Positions 15,966 to 24,665 of a stretch of DNA of 64,000 bases are shown here, in pieces. The first letter of the stretch is position 1; each line of letters opens with the position of its first letter. Under the pieces are notes generated by a model. That model worked only from the letters and a program-made list of their open reading frames with translations. It ran no database searches and had not been told where the DNA came from. The DNA is from Promethearchaeota archaeon (GTDB lineage Archaea; Asgardarchaeota; Lokiarchaeia; Sigyniarchaeales; SOKP01): positions 38,365 to 102,364 of the forward strand of contig JAEOTR010000062.1 of assembly GCA_016839705.1 (NCBI GenBank). The letters run 5' to 3'. Made by a program: the position numbers and the translations under genes.

Positions 15966-17705
15966 ATGACGATTTTATTAAATCCTAAAGAGCATAACCG
16001 CTATTACCCCGATGAAAATTCGAGACATATAATGCTAAAAACCATTGAATTCTTCGAAAAGAAAGGTAAAGCTAAAATAAAAGAGGATGATAGGAAAAGA
16101 GTGTGGTATTCCGATTTCATCGAGTTTCAGAAACAACACGAGATTTTTGCCCAACTTTTAACTCCCGAACCTTTTGGAAAAAATGAAAATTATCGCTGGG
16201 ATACCTGGCGGATATGCGAATTTAATGAAATTCTTGGTTTTTATGGTCTAGGTTATTGGTATACCTGGCAGGTTTCAATTTTAGGTCTTGGACCAATATG
16301 GATGAGCAAAAATGAAGAGATTAAGAAAAAAGCTGCCCGTTTACTTAGAGAAGGCGCTATCTTTGCATTTGGTCTTTCAGAAAAAGCTCATGGAGCAGAT
16401 ATCTATGCAACGGAGATGTCACTTACACTACAAGAAGATGAAACATATAGGGCTAATGGAGAGAAATATTACATTGGTAATGGTAATGAGGCAGAAATGG
16501 TTTCAAATTTTGGTAAACTTGCAGATATAGATGGAAACATCCCTCATTATGACATGAAAAACAAGGATCAGTATGTGTTTTTTGTAGCTAATTATAAACA
16601 CAAAAATTATGAATTGATAAAAAATGTAGTTGATAGTCAAAACTTCGTTGCTCATTTTGCGCTCCATGATTATCCTATTACAGAAGAAGAAATCCTTTCG
16701 AAAGGTGAAAATGCTTGGAATGCGGCGTTGAATACTGTAAATGTCGGTAAGTATAATCTAGGATGGGCTTCAATTGGGATTTGTACTCATGCATTCTATG
16801 AATCTATTCATCATGCTGCGCATCGTAGATTATATAATATGTACGTTACTGATTTTCAACATGTGAAACAGAGCTTTGTAGATGCGTATACACGTTTGAT
16901 AGCAATGAAGTTATTCGGATTAAGAACTGCTGATTACATGCGGGTTGCTTCTAAAAAAGACCGGCGATACTTGCTTTATGCTCCTGTAATGAAAATGAAA
17001 ACTACAACCCAAGGTGAAGAAGTTATTAATCTCTTATGGGATGTCATCGCAGCAAAAGGTTTCGAAAAAAACATGTACTTTGAAAGCGCAGCAAGAGATA
17101 TTCGTGCTTTACCAAAGCTCGAGGGAACTGTTCACGTTAATATCGCCTTAATTTTAAAATTCATGATAAACTTCTTTATGAATCATAAAAACTATGAGGA
17201 AGTCCCCCGACAAGATCAAGCAGGAAATGATGCATTTCTATTCAATCAAGGTCCAACTAGTGGGTTGGGACGCGTTCGTCTTCATGATTGGAAACCTGCA
17301 TTTGAAAAGTACGACTTACCCAATGTTAAAATTTTCGTGGAACAAATAAAATTATTTAACCAACTTGGCACTAGAGCAATGCCCAGTATTGAACAACAAA
17401 ATGACATGGATTTCATGCTTTCTGGGATTGGTCAAATTTTTGCTCTAATAGTTTATGCTCATCTTATTATTGAAAATGCCCCCATCTATAATATTGATGA
17501 TGATACTTTAGATCAAATTTTCGATTTTCTTGTACGAGATTTCTCAACATTTGCTTTAAATCTCTATAACAAATCGAGTATCACAGCTCCTCAGATGGAA
17601 TATTGCATTCAAATGATTAAGAAACCTAATGTTGATGAGGAAAGATTCTTGAAAGTCTGGAACCTCGTACATTCCTTAAAAGATGCTTATCAAATGAATC
17701 CTTAG
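15966..17705 (+). CDS. acyl-CoA dehydrogenase, long form
   Basis: 579 residues. The middle contains 'FAFGLSEKAHGADIYATEMS' and 'YRANGEKYYIGNGNEA', the FAD-site segments of acyl-CoA dehydrogenases. 'ALPKLEGTVHVN' carries the conventional catalytic Glu (residue 386), unlike the enzyme at 6222-7484. An extra ~180-residue helical C-terminal part follows the catalytic loop, as in larger ACAD subfamilies. It should oxidise an acyl-CoA in the cytosol; chain length cannot be told. It is monocistronic by context. Confidence 0.85.
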   Translation: MTILLNPKEHNRYYPDENSRHIMLKTIEFFEKKGKAKIKEDDRKRVWYSDFIEFQKQHEIFAQLLTPEPFGKNENYRWDTWRICEFNEILGFYGLGYWYTWQVSILGLGPIWMSKNEEIKKKAARLLREGAIFAFGLSEKAHGADIYATEMSLTLQEDETYRANGEKYYIGNGNEAEMVSNFGKLADIDGNIPHYDMKNKDQYVFFVANYKHKNYELIKNVVDSQNFVAHFALHDYPITEEEILSKGENAWNAALNTVNVGKYNLGWASIGICTHAFYESIHHAAHRRLYNMYVTDFQHVKQSFVDAYTRLIAMKLFGLRTADYMRVASKKDRRYLLYAPVMKMKTTTQGEEVINLLWDVIAAKGFEKNMYFESAARDIRALPKLEGTVHVNIALILKFMINFFMNHKNYEEVPRQDQAGNDAFLFNQGPTSGLGRVRLHDWKPAFEKYDLPNVKIFVEQIKLFNQLGTRAMPSIEQQNDMDFMLSGIGQIFALIVYAHLIIENAPIYNIDDDTLDQIFDFLVRDFSTFALNLYNKSSITAPQMEYCIQMIKKPNVDEERFLKVWNLVHSLKDAYQMNP

Positions 17706-17827
17706 TAATATTGTTAAAGAAAATAATAACTAAAAATAGATAAAAAATAAGAGGAAAAGTAAAAATTTTGTCAGTTGGATTTAGAGATACTTAATCACAA
17801 ATTGATTTTTACACGCCAATCATTAAG

Positions 17828-17977
17828 CTAATTTTCTTCCTCCTCATCCCACATATCATAATCTTCGGTTTCATCCCATTCATCGTCTTCATCATACGGA
17901 ATATCTTCGTTTGCGTAATCATCCCATTCATCATCAAACTGATTTCTCCTATTTCCATCATAATTGTATCGGTTCAT
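17828..17977 (-). CDS. 49-residue Asp/Glu/Trp-rich microprotein
   Basis: Too short for the ORF track. ATG at 17977 is preceded by GGAGG with good spacing. The product (MNRYNYDGNRRNQFDDEW...) is about half D/E, with repeated DDEWD motifs and no lysine. A similar acidic microprotein lies at 58195-58368. Function is unknown; a DNA mimic or a charged disordered tail are possibilities only. The following 325 bases to 18302 are AT-rich with no gene I can support. Confidence 0.65.
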   Translation of the reverse strand: MNRYNYDGNRRNQFDDEWDDYANEDIPYDEDDEWDETEDYDMWDEEEEN

Positions 17978-18302
17978 TTTTACTTCCTCCATATTATCTT
18001 TTATTAAATATAATTGTATTTATGGTATATTATCAATTATATCATATACTTATACTAGTATTTAAACCTTACTAATGAAAGTTGATATCACTAATGTTAT
18101 TCTCTTCTATACCATATCTCGTTAGTATATGAGTAATGGTTTGATATCATTTAGATCAGAACCACTTGGATGAAACTCTCTAATGGAATTATAGAAATTA
18201 GTAACTAAAACAAAAATATCTCTCAATAAAAATCTCAAAATATTATTAAACACTCTTGAATTTAATACCTGAGACTTTATTAAAAAAATTACAATTTTTA
18301 AA

Positions 18303-18821
18303 TTAATTAGTAAGTTTTTGGATGAATAATGAACTATCGGAAATATAGTTAGCTGACGAAGTCCCATAAACTGCTACGGTAACGTTATGCACTCCCGCTA
18401 ATAAATCATACCTTACATCTTGTAATGGTATCATGAAATTTACTGTTCCAACTCCGTTGAAAGTTCCTATTTCAGCATGCTGATCTGTATCAATTACTCC
18501 ATCTACGCGGAAATAAACCCAAATTCTAGACCAAGCTAAAGTAATCCCTTCAGTGTGAGCCCAAGCCATAAAGCTAAAATACACAGATTCATTTACTCCC
18601 AGTTCGAATTCAATAGTCAAACCAGAAAATGTTAAGTATGTGTTGGGGGGATTACATACAAAAGCAGTGTCATTTTCTTTATACCATGTAGTTTGCACAC
18701 CAAAATTTAATAGTTGGGTTTCTAAATTCGATACAGTTAACCAAGCAAAACCTCCTAACCCTATACCCCCTGCTCCTAAAATTAATCCAATTAAACCTAA
18801 TATAGCTCCACCTTTACCCAA
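18303..18821 (-). CDS. membrane-anchored extracytoplasmic beta-sandwich protein
   Basis: The start is a TTG supported by GGAGGT eight bases upstream. One N-terminal membrane helix rich in glycine ('GGAILGLIGLILGAGGIGLGG') is followed by ~140 residues of beta-rich sequence ('VYFSFMAWAHTEGITLAWSRIWVYFRVDG'). N-terminal helices of this kind head many Asgard surface proteins. The topology suggests a jelly-roll domain outside the cell, probably for adhesion or ligand binding. No enzyme motif is visible. Confidence 0.7.
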   Translation of the reverse strand: MGKGGAILGLIGLILGAGGIGLGGFAWLTVSNLETQLLNFGVQTTWYKENDTAFVCNPPNTYLTFSGLTIEFELGVNESVYFSFMAWAHTEGITLAWSRIWVYFRVDGVIDTDQHAEIGTFNGVGTVNFMIPLQDVRYDLLAGVHNVTVAVYGTSSANYISDSSLFIQKLTN

Positions 18822-18945
18822 AATTATCTACCTCCATTAGAAATTAGATTATATGAAATTTTTTTTTGTAAAAATGTAAAAAAGATGTTAAGTTCTTTTA
18901 TCTGCTCTGCTTTAAAAATACATCTCTTCGGGCTAAAAAGGAGAG

Positions 18946-19557
18946 TTAAAACCTTGATTCATTCTTGATGACTTCTTCGAAAACTTCATAGGGTTGAGCA
19001 CCGATCACGAATTGGTTACCAATTAAAAAAGTCGGTACGCCATTAATCCCGCGCCTTCCTAATTCAAACATATTTTTCTTCAACCGATTGACGGGTTCAT
19101 CACTTTCTATATAAGTCATTATCTCTTCCTTATTCAATCCAACGGATTCTGCAAGTTCTATCAGTAGAGAAAGATCTCCAATATCTTTCCCTTCTAACCA
19201 ATAAGATTCAAATACTAATTTGTGAAACTTATCATATAACCCTTTAGTTCGTGCGAATTCAGAGATGAATAATGCTAATTGCGAATTCGGCAACGTTTTG
19301 GTAAACTTTAAGGTAAGACCCTCCTCATCTGCTAACCTTTTTACATTTGCCATAACCATCTCTAAGTAGTCAGGCGGAAATGATAAACCTTCCATCTTAA
19401 ATCCTTGCTTGGGGGTGTTAGGATGAATTTCGAATGGTTCCCACTCTACATCAAGATTATATTCTTCTTTAAGCCTTTCTATTCGGTAGAAACCGATATA
19501 ACAAAAAGGACAGATATAATCGGAGTAAACAATTACTTTCAATTTTTTTTGACTCAT
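18946..19557 (-). CDS. DsbA-family (FrnE-like) thiol oxidoreductase
   Basis: Thioredoxin fold with helical insert. Active site 'SDYICPFCYIGF' (Cys16, Cys19) lies right after the first strand, and cis-Pro motif 'GINGVPTFLIGNQFVIGAQP' near the C-terminus. Length 203 and 'WEPFEIHPNTP' are typical of the FrnE-like/2-hydroxychromene isomerase-related branch. There is no signal peptide, so it acts in the cytosol as a disulfide or polyketide-type oxidoreductase. Nearby MsrA/MsrB genes suggest a thiol redox context, though they are not linked in an operon. Confidence 0.87.
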   Translation of the reverse strand: MSQKKLKVIVYSDYICPFCYIGFYRIERLKEEYNLDVEWEPFEIHPNTPKQGFKMEGLSFPPDYLEMVMANVKRLADEEGLTLKFTKTLPNSQLALFISEFARTKGLYDKFHKLVFESYWLEGKDIGDLSLLIELAESVGLNKEEIMTYIESDEPVNRLKKNMFELGRRGINGVPTFLIGNQFVIGAQPYEVFEEVIKNESRF

Positions 19558-19692
19558 AATTCACTGTTAAGAAGGGAAAACACGTTTTTATACTTTATTG
19601 AATTGAAAAATAGTAAAAACATTGATAAAAAATATTATTCAAAAAGAAGATGTAAATAATTTAGGATTAAAATGAATTTTTTATCCCATTTT

Positions 19693-20295
19693 TTATCCCA
19701 TTCCTTGGTTTATTAGAAATTCTGTTAGGGTTTCAAATGATTTTTCTACATTCTGACCCGTTTTGGTCGAGATTTCACTATAACTAGAGAGGTTATATTT
19801 TTTAGCGATTTCAATTCCCTCTTCTCGATTTAATTCACGAACTTCTTGTGAATCTAATTTACTGCCAATCAACATAATTGGAATATCACTTGCTTTTTCT
19901 CTAACAACTTGAGTCAATTCTGATATTTGGTTTAAAGATTTAGAATTCGTAATATCAAACATGATTATAGCTGCATTTGCACCCAAACAATAAGTCGGTA
20001 TGAGGAACTTAAATCTTTCCTCACCAGTCACTTCCCAGATTTGTAATTTAATTTTCTTTCCTTGTAATTCTATTGTTTTAACATAAAAATCCACCCCAAT
20101 GGTTAACCTTTCTGAGGGATTAAAAATGTCAAAGCAAAACCGATGAGCTAAGGCTGTTTTTTCTACTTCAGGTTCACCCAATAATAAAATTTTAAATGTA
20201 AAATCATAATTAAAAGGCGGTCTAAAGATAACCTTCCTTTTTTTTATGAATTTTCTCTTTTTCCAATTTTTCACTAATTTTGAGATTTTATTCAT
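19693..20295 (-). CDS. divergent Rab/Ras-like small GTPase
   Basis: About 170 residues align with Rab-like GTPases after a basic N-terminal extension ('KLVKNWKKRKFIKKRK'). Switch I 'TIGVDFYVK' is normal. The P-loop reads GEPEVEKTAL, with Glu where the invariant Gly before Lys should be. G3 is 'WEVTGEERF' (Asp to Glu, Gln to Glu) and G4 'GSKLD' lacks Asn. These changes suggest weak or altered nucleotide binding or a pseudo-GTPase. There is no C-terminal prenylation motif. The basic N-terminus might bind membranes instead. Confidence 0.82.
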   Translation of the reverse strand: MNKISKLVKNWKKRKFIKKRKVIFRPPFNYDFTFKILLLGEPEVEKTALAHRFCFDIFNPSERLTIGVDFYVKTIELQGKKIKLQIWEVTGEERFKFLIPTYCLGANAAIIMFDITNSKSLNQISELTQVVREKASDIPIMLIGSKLDSQEVRELNREEGIEIAKKYNLSSYSEISTKTGQNVEKSFETLTEFLINQGMG

Positions 20296-20504
20296 CGCTA
20301 TAGTTGATTTTATAATAAATTTAAAATATTACCCTTAAATACGTCTTACCTCAAATGTAAAAAGGTGAACTATCAATATAAATCTTACAGTATTGTCCTT
20401 TTTTCATATGACTTAAAAGAAATTGATTCATTCTTTTCAATATTTTCATATAACTAAAAGGAATTCATCCTAAGTAAACAAAAAAAAATTAGGGAGTTTA
20501 GCTT

Positions 20505-20696
20505 TTATTTCTCCTCTTTTTTAACTATATATGGATATTTATCAGTAAGTTCAAACAAGTGTGGATAATTTAATTTCCATCTACGAGATTTGAGAATTTT
20601 CTTCTTAATCTTTTGTCTGTGAATTACTTTTCTACTAACTCTATTACGTGGATATTTTGTTTTCTTTTTTCTTTGCCTTTGATATAAAATTGACAT
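20505..20696 (-). CDS. small Lys/Arg-rich hypothetical protein
   Basis: A 63-residue frame, about 40 percent K/R ('RQRKKKTKYPRNRVSRKV'), with an aromatic C-terminal part. There is no convincing SD and no recognised family. It could be a small RNA- or DNA-binding protein or a chance ORF. Confidence 0.35.
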   Translation of the reverse strand: MSILYQRQRKKKTKYPRNRVSRKVIHRQKIKKKILKSRRWKLNYPHLFELTDKYPYIVKKEEK

Positions 20697-21311
20697 GCTA
20701 ATCCGTCATATCGAATTAGCCACCTCACAGTCTTCCTTTTACTTTTTTTAATCTTGCTAAAGTGATAAAGAAATCTAATGAAATCTTCTTTAATCTTTAG
20801 AAATTATCACATGATTCTCTATCATGATCTTGAATGATTATATAATCTTTATTTATCTTAAAAACTATTTAAACCTTTCTATTGTTTAATAAACTAATGA
20901 AGATCCAAATCTGACTAATTATTTTTACATAAACCACTCAATCGATAATAAATATCGAATTTTGATATTTATCGATGCTTCTTTGATGAGTTACTCTAAT
21001 AATTTATAGTTGAATATCTCATACTTGCGTTTTCCGGAGTAACCTTCAATGGCTACATATATGCTACTGAAAACTATCAGGAAATACGCTTATTGCTCTA
21101 TAAAAAATATAAATGGAAATAACAATTTTCTGCGTAAAATTATTGAGCATCTTTAATCAGTGGTACTAGAAATTAACCAAGAAATATGGATTATTTAACA
21201 AAAATAAGAAAACTTTCATATAATAATTTTCGTGTTGAGGACTCAGAATTTTAAGAAGATATTTTATCAGGGTTCGTTAAATAACAGCTAGAAAAACAAA
21301 TTAAGAAGAAA
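20697..21311. other. 615-base intergenic region with an inverted repeat
   Basis: No gene is supported on either strand. At 20941-20976, ATAAATATC and GATATTTAT (9-base arms, 7-base loop) are flanked by ATCGAT on both sides. A shorter CATGAT/ATCATG pair lies at 20810-20826. These could be a hairpin, operator or structured RNA element. Confidence 0.45.
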
Positions 21312-21722
21312 TTACTTACTTTTTTCCTTTTTTAACTCTCTTTCCAATATTTTAATATCTCGGTCGATTAATTTCGTTTTGGTTTTCTTTTCTTTAGCAA
21401 TCGCATTCAATTTTTCATTAAGAGCTTTTTCCTTGGCCTTTTTCAAAGTGTTATACTCGTGTTCTAAGTTTTTTATAACTTGAATTAATTCTTTCTTTTG
21501 TAATGTTAAATCATCGATTTTACTCACAAGCTCATTAAAAATTGCCTGCTTATTCTGCAGTTTTAATCCAATTTCGCTAATTTTAGGATTATATTCTTCA
21601 TTTATTTTATTTTCAATATAAGTATCCTTTTTTTTTGCGGTTTCTTCTATCTTTTCTATTTCAATAGCAATTTTATTAATTTCATCTCTAATCCTTTGTG
21701 CTTTAAGTTCTTCCTCTGACAT
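21312..21722 (-). CDS. coiled-coil protein
   Basis: 136 residues, almost entirely charged heptad-like helix ('INKIAIEIEKIEETAKKKD', 'LVSKIDDLTLQKKELIQVIKNLEHEY'), with one Pro-Lys break in the middle, suggesting a helical hairpin. No enzymatic motif. It lies 55 bases downstream of the longin coiled-coil gene on the same strand, so the two are probably co-expressed and may interact through their helices. Confidence 0.65.
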   Translation of the reverse strand: MSEEELKAQRIRDEINKIAIEIEKIEETAKKKDTYIENKINEEYNPKISEIGLKLQNKQAIFNELVSKIDDLTLQKKELIQVIKNLEHEYNTLKKAKEKALNEKLNAIAKEKKTKTKLIDRDIKILERELKKEKSK

Positions 21723-21777
21723 TTTGATTCCGTTTGATTTATTTTTGTGCTACTTGTTAAATAATTTAAAATTTATT

Positions 21778-22572
21778 TTATTGCTTTTCTTCTGTGACTT
21801 CCTCCGCTAGGACTTTCAATAGTTCCTTTTTTCTCTTTTGAGCATCGATATCCGATTCATCGCTGGTGGGTAATAAACCATTTTCCTCCTCAAGATCAAG
21901 GATGGTCATTTTCTCGATAAATCCTTCATATAAATCATTAATAATGGTTTTTAAATTAGTTACAGAATCTTTGATACGAGGGTTCGTTTTGAGGTTATTT
22001 TCATTACTTTCTATCTCCTCACTTATTATTTTTAACTCCTTCGACATGTCTTCTAAGGATTCAAATATATATCTGTCGTTTTCTAACTGTGTTAATTTCT
22101 GTTCCTCTGATTTTTTTCTAGTCTCTTCTATAGTTTCCCAATATAATTCTTTTATCTCATCTTTAATTAATTGTTCATTCTTTTTTATTTTCTCTTTATC
22201 AATTTCATCGTAATTGTTTATGTCATTTATGTAGAACCCAGCATAAATGTTTTCATTCGATTGCATCATTTCAGCAAATTTTTTGCACAAATTTGCGATA
22301 CTTTCCTCAATTTCCGGAGAAAATTGTTGATAAATAATTATTGAAACCATCACCATTTCTCTAAATCCGCGAGCCCAATCTGAAGGAATTTGAAAATAAT
22401 AGTTTAGAAATTTAAACTCTTCGAAAGAATGTATAAAAAATTCTTCCCCTCTCTGCTGAGTCATAACATCATACAGTCTATCTGATATTTCCTCCCCTAC
22501 CTGATCAGGTGGAAATGAACAAAATATCTTCGGACCGATTCTTGTATGAAAAAATGATAGCAGAATGAGCAT
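21778..22572 (-). CDS. longin-domain protein with coiled-coil tail
   Basis: The N-terminus 'MLILLSFFHTRIGPKIFCSFP' is a strand-turn-strand with a GPKI turn, the signature start of longin domains in Nprl2/folliculin/DENN-type and related proteins. 'FFIHSFEEFKFLNYYFQIPS', a 'MVMVSIIIYQQFSPEIEESI' strand-helix unit and 'AEMMQ' complete a ~115-residue domain. The rest (~120-264) is charged coiled coil. I infer a cytosolic GTPase-associated scaffold. Paired with the coiled-coil gene downstream. Confidence 0.65.
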   Translation of the reverse strand: MLILLSFFHTRIGPKIFCSFPPDQVGEEISDRLYDVMTQQRGEEFFIHSFEEFKFLNYYFQIPSDWARGFREMVMVSIIIYQQFSPEIEESIANLCKKFAEMMQSNENIYAGFYINDINNYDEIDKEKIKKNEQLIKDEIKELYWETIEETRKKSEEQKLTQLENDRYIFESLEDMSKELKIISEEIESNENNLKTNPRIKDSVTNLKTIINDLYEGFIEKMTILDLEEENGLLPTSDESDIDAQKRKKELLKVLAEEVTEEKQ

Positions 22573-22721
22573 TTTATTTCACTCCTTTTATAATCTCTAT
22601 ATGTTTTAATAAGATAATCTGAGCATATAAATAATTATATGTTTTATTATCTCTAGCACTAATCCTTTCAAAAAAAGCGAAGAAAATGTGATTCTTACAA
22701 GATTTTAAAAATAACCGATAG

Positions 22722-23120
22722 TTAATCCTTAATCTTGGATTGAAAATCTAAGGAAATTGAATTAATACAATAACGGCAACCGGTGGGGTTTGGTCCATCA
22801 TTAAAGACATGCCCTAAGTGCCCTCCACAATTACTACAGAGAACTTCGGTTCGTTTCATATCATAGCTCGTATCTATTTGTTCTTTAACATTAGCTTCAT
22901 CATAAGGTTTATCAAAACTCGGCCAACCTGTTCCTGAATCAAATTTCTCCTCCGAAGAGAATAGAGGTGCTCCACAACCCGCACATTTGTAAACACCTTT
23001 TTCATGATGGTTCCAATATTTTCCTCTAAAAGCGGGTTCAGTCCCCTTCTCACGGAGAACACGATACTGTTCTTTGGTTAATTTCTTCTTCCATTTATCT
23101 TCAGATAATTCTGACTCCAT
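22722..23120 (-). CDS. msrB: peptide-methionine (R)-S-oxide reductase MsrB
   Basis: All MsrB landmarks are present in 132 residues: zinc cysteines C46, C49, C95, C98 ('[11 protein letters not shown]', '[15 protein letters not shown]'), '[10 protein letters not shown]' and catalytic 'RYCINSISL' (Cys118). It reduces methionine-R-sulfoxide in oxidised proteins in the cytosol using thioredoxin-type donors. It is divergent from msrA, sharing a 150-base promoter region, which implies joint control under oxidative stress. Confidence 0.95.
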   Translation of the reverse strand: MESELSEDKWKKKLTKEQYRVLREKGTEPAFRGKYWNHHEKGVYKCAGCGAPLFSSEEKFDSGTGWPSFDKPYDEANVKEQIDTSYDMKRTEVLCSNCGGHLGHVFNDGPNPTGCRYCINSISLDFQSKIKD

Positions 23121-23270
23121 ATAACTAATAAGAAATTCCCCTTATTAGAATTATTGCCTTATAACCAGTAAACATACCTTTTTCTATGCTTATATAAAAA
23201 ATCTAATTGTCATTTTAGATTTATACAAAATTAAGCTTAGGTTTAACTTTTAGAAATATTAATCTAAGTT

Positions 23271-23750
23271 ATGGAGATTCAAAAAGCAATTTTTGCTGCG
23301 GGTTGTTTTTGGGGTGTAGAATCAAAATTCAGAAAAGTACCGGGTGTCTTATCTACTCGAGTAGGATATACCGGGGGTCAATTTAGCGAACCTACGTATA
23401 AGGACGTATGTTCCCTTAAAACGGGCCATGCAGAAGCTATAGAAATTACGTTTGATCCTTCTAAAGTATCATATGATGAATTACTAGATATATTTTGGTC
23501 AATTCACGACCCTACAACATTAAATCGTCAAGGTCCTGATATCGGTTTACAATATCGATCAGCAATATTCTTCATTAATCACGAGCAAAAAGAGAAAGCT
23601 ATACGCTCAAAAGATAAAATTGATGCATCTAGGCGCTTTAAAAAACCAGTAGTGACCCAAATAGTCCCCGCTTCTGATTTTTGGGAAGCAGAAGAATACC
23701 ACCAGCAATATGACGAAAAAAGGAAAAAACGTTTTATATTCAACATCTGA
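23271..23750 (+). CDS. msrA: peptide-methionine (S)-S-oxide reductase MsrA
   Basis: The catalytic 'AAGCFWGVE' (Cys12) near the N-terminus, 'VGYTGG', 'HAEAIEITFDP' and 'DPTTLNRQGPDIGLQYRSAIF' define MsrA. Length 159 is the core domain. The C-terminal resolving cysteines of some enzymes are absent, so it relies on an external or single-Cys mechanism. It complements MsrB by reducing the S epimer. It is divergent from msrB. Confidence 0.95.
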   Translation: MEIQKAIFAAGCFWGVESKFRKVPGVLSTRVGYTGGQFSEPTYKDVCSLKTGHAEAIEITFDPSKVSYDELLDIFWSIHDPTTLNRQGPDIGLQYRSAIFFINHEQKEKAIRSKDKIDASRRFKKPVVTQIVPASDFWEAEEYHQQYDEKRKKRFIFNI

Positions 23751-23789
23751 AACTTTAAATAAATATCTGCCCTATATTTATGCAGGAAA

Positions 23790-24215
23790 ATGAGTCCATC
23801 AATAGAAATAAGTGAAATTGTTAAAGGCAAATTGGATGAATTCAAAAAAAAAAGCGGTAGTCAATCATATTCAGATACTATAAATATTTGCTTAATTCAA
23901 TTGAAGCTACTTGAAGATAATCAAAAATTAATCACCGAAGTTCGTGATACATTAAAATCATTTAGTCCTATTGCTTCTAAAGATACAAAGATGATTGATG
24001 CGTTAAGAAATTATGTGAATACTGAGGATAACTCAGATAAGTTATCCATGTTCGTAAGATTGATTGATTCGAAAGCCAATTTACATAAACTCTTAGTATC
24101 TCAGGGAAAAGTAAGAGAAGCTCAGAATGTGCATTCTGAATGGAAAGCGTTAGTCGAAGTTGCAAATCTATTGGGTATTGAATCCGAACTTGAAATGATT
24201 AAAAAAGAAGTCTAG
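23790..24215 (+). CDS. hypothetical protein with ribbon-helix-helix-like N-terminus
   Basis: Residues 1-35 ('SIEISEIVKGKLDEFKKKSGSQSYSDTINICLIQL') read as strand, helix, turn, helix, like small antitoxin-type ribbon-helix-helix proteins (cf. DUF7557). The remaining ~100 residues are helical ('SMFVRLIDSKANLHKLL', 'VHSEWKALVEVANLLG'). It lies 39 bases after msrA, with a TATA-like CTATATTTATG in between. No toxin gene is adjacent, so a regulator is more likely than an antitoxin. The assignment is tentative. Confidence 0.5.
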   Translation: MSPSIEISEIVKGKLDEFKKKSGSQSYSDTINICLIQLKLLEDNQKLITEVRDTLKSFSPIASKDTKMIDALRNYVNTEDNSDKLSMFVRLIDSKANLHKLLVSQGKVREAQNVHSEWKALVEVANLLGIESELEMIKKEV

Positions 24216-24326
24216 CTTTTTTCTAAAAAAATTATTGTTATTTTCTCAAGAGATCTATTTTCTAAATCTTTTAATTTCAACTAAATCATTTTATATATAA
24301 TCGAAGTATATCTTTATTGAGAGTTC

Positions 24327-24638
24327 ATGTCTGATTCAGATGATGACTTTGAAAATGATGCTTGGGAGTACTTAGATAAAGTAAAGAATGCTCTTAACGG
24401 CTTATTTGAGGTTTTAAATGTAGCGCTAGAGCCAGAAAACATCTTATATAAATGTGGTGTTGATAACTTAGAGGCACTAAGGAAGGGTTTGATAGAATTG
24501 CTTATGAAGGATTTTAACAGCTTGGAATTACAGGATACATTACGTAAGATTGAATTCAATGTTAAAAAATCTTTATTCTTTGAGCCTCCTAAGAAAAACA
24601 AGTTTGACGAAAAAAAAGATGAGGAAAAAACAATCTAG
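24327..24638 (+). CDS. small helical hypothetical protein
   Basis: 103 residues: acidic start ('MSDSDDDFENDAWEYL'), then helical segments ('VKNALNGLFEVLNVALEP', 'LEALRKGLIELLMKDFNSL') and a charged lysine-rich tail. I do not recognise a family. It is convergent with the DUF169 operon. Compositional pattern and a promoter-like AT stretch upstream support it as real. Confidence 0.5.
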   Translation: MSDSDDDFENDAWEYLDKVKNALNGLFEVLNVALEPENILYKCGVDNLEALRKGLIELLMKDFNSLELQDTLRKIEFNVKKSLFFEPPKKNKFDEKKDEEKTI

Positions 24639-24665
24639 ACTTCTTATTTAAATTAGAGTTGTTTC

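Noticed and set aside
18122-18367. 81-residue minus-strand ORF overlapping the end of 18303-18821
   Set aside because: Overlaps the 3' end of a better supported gene in another frame and has unconvincing residue use.
23790-24215. Type II toxin-antitoxin pair
   Set aside because: The ribbon-helix-helix-like start suggests an antitoxin, but no toxin-like partner is adjacent.
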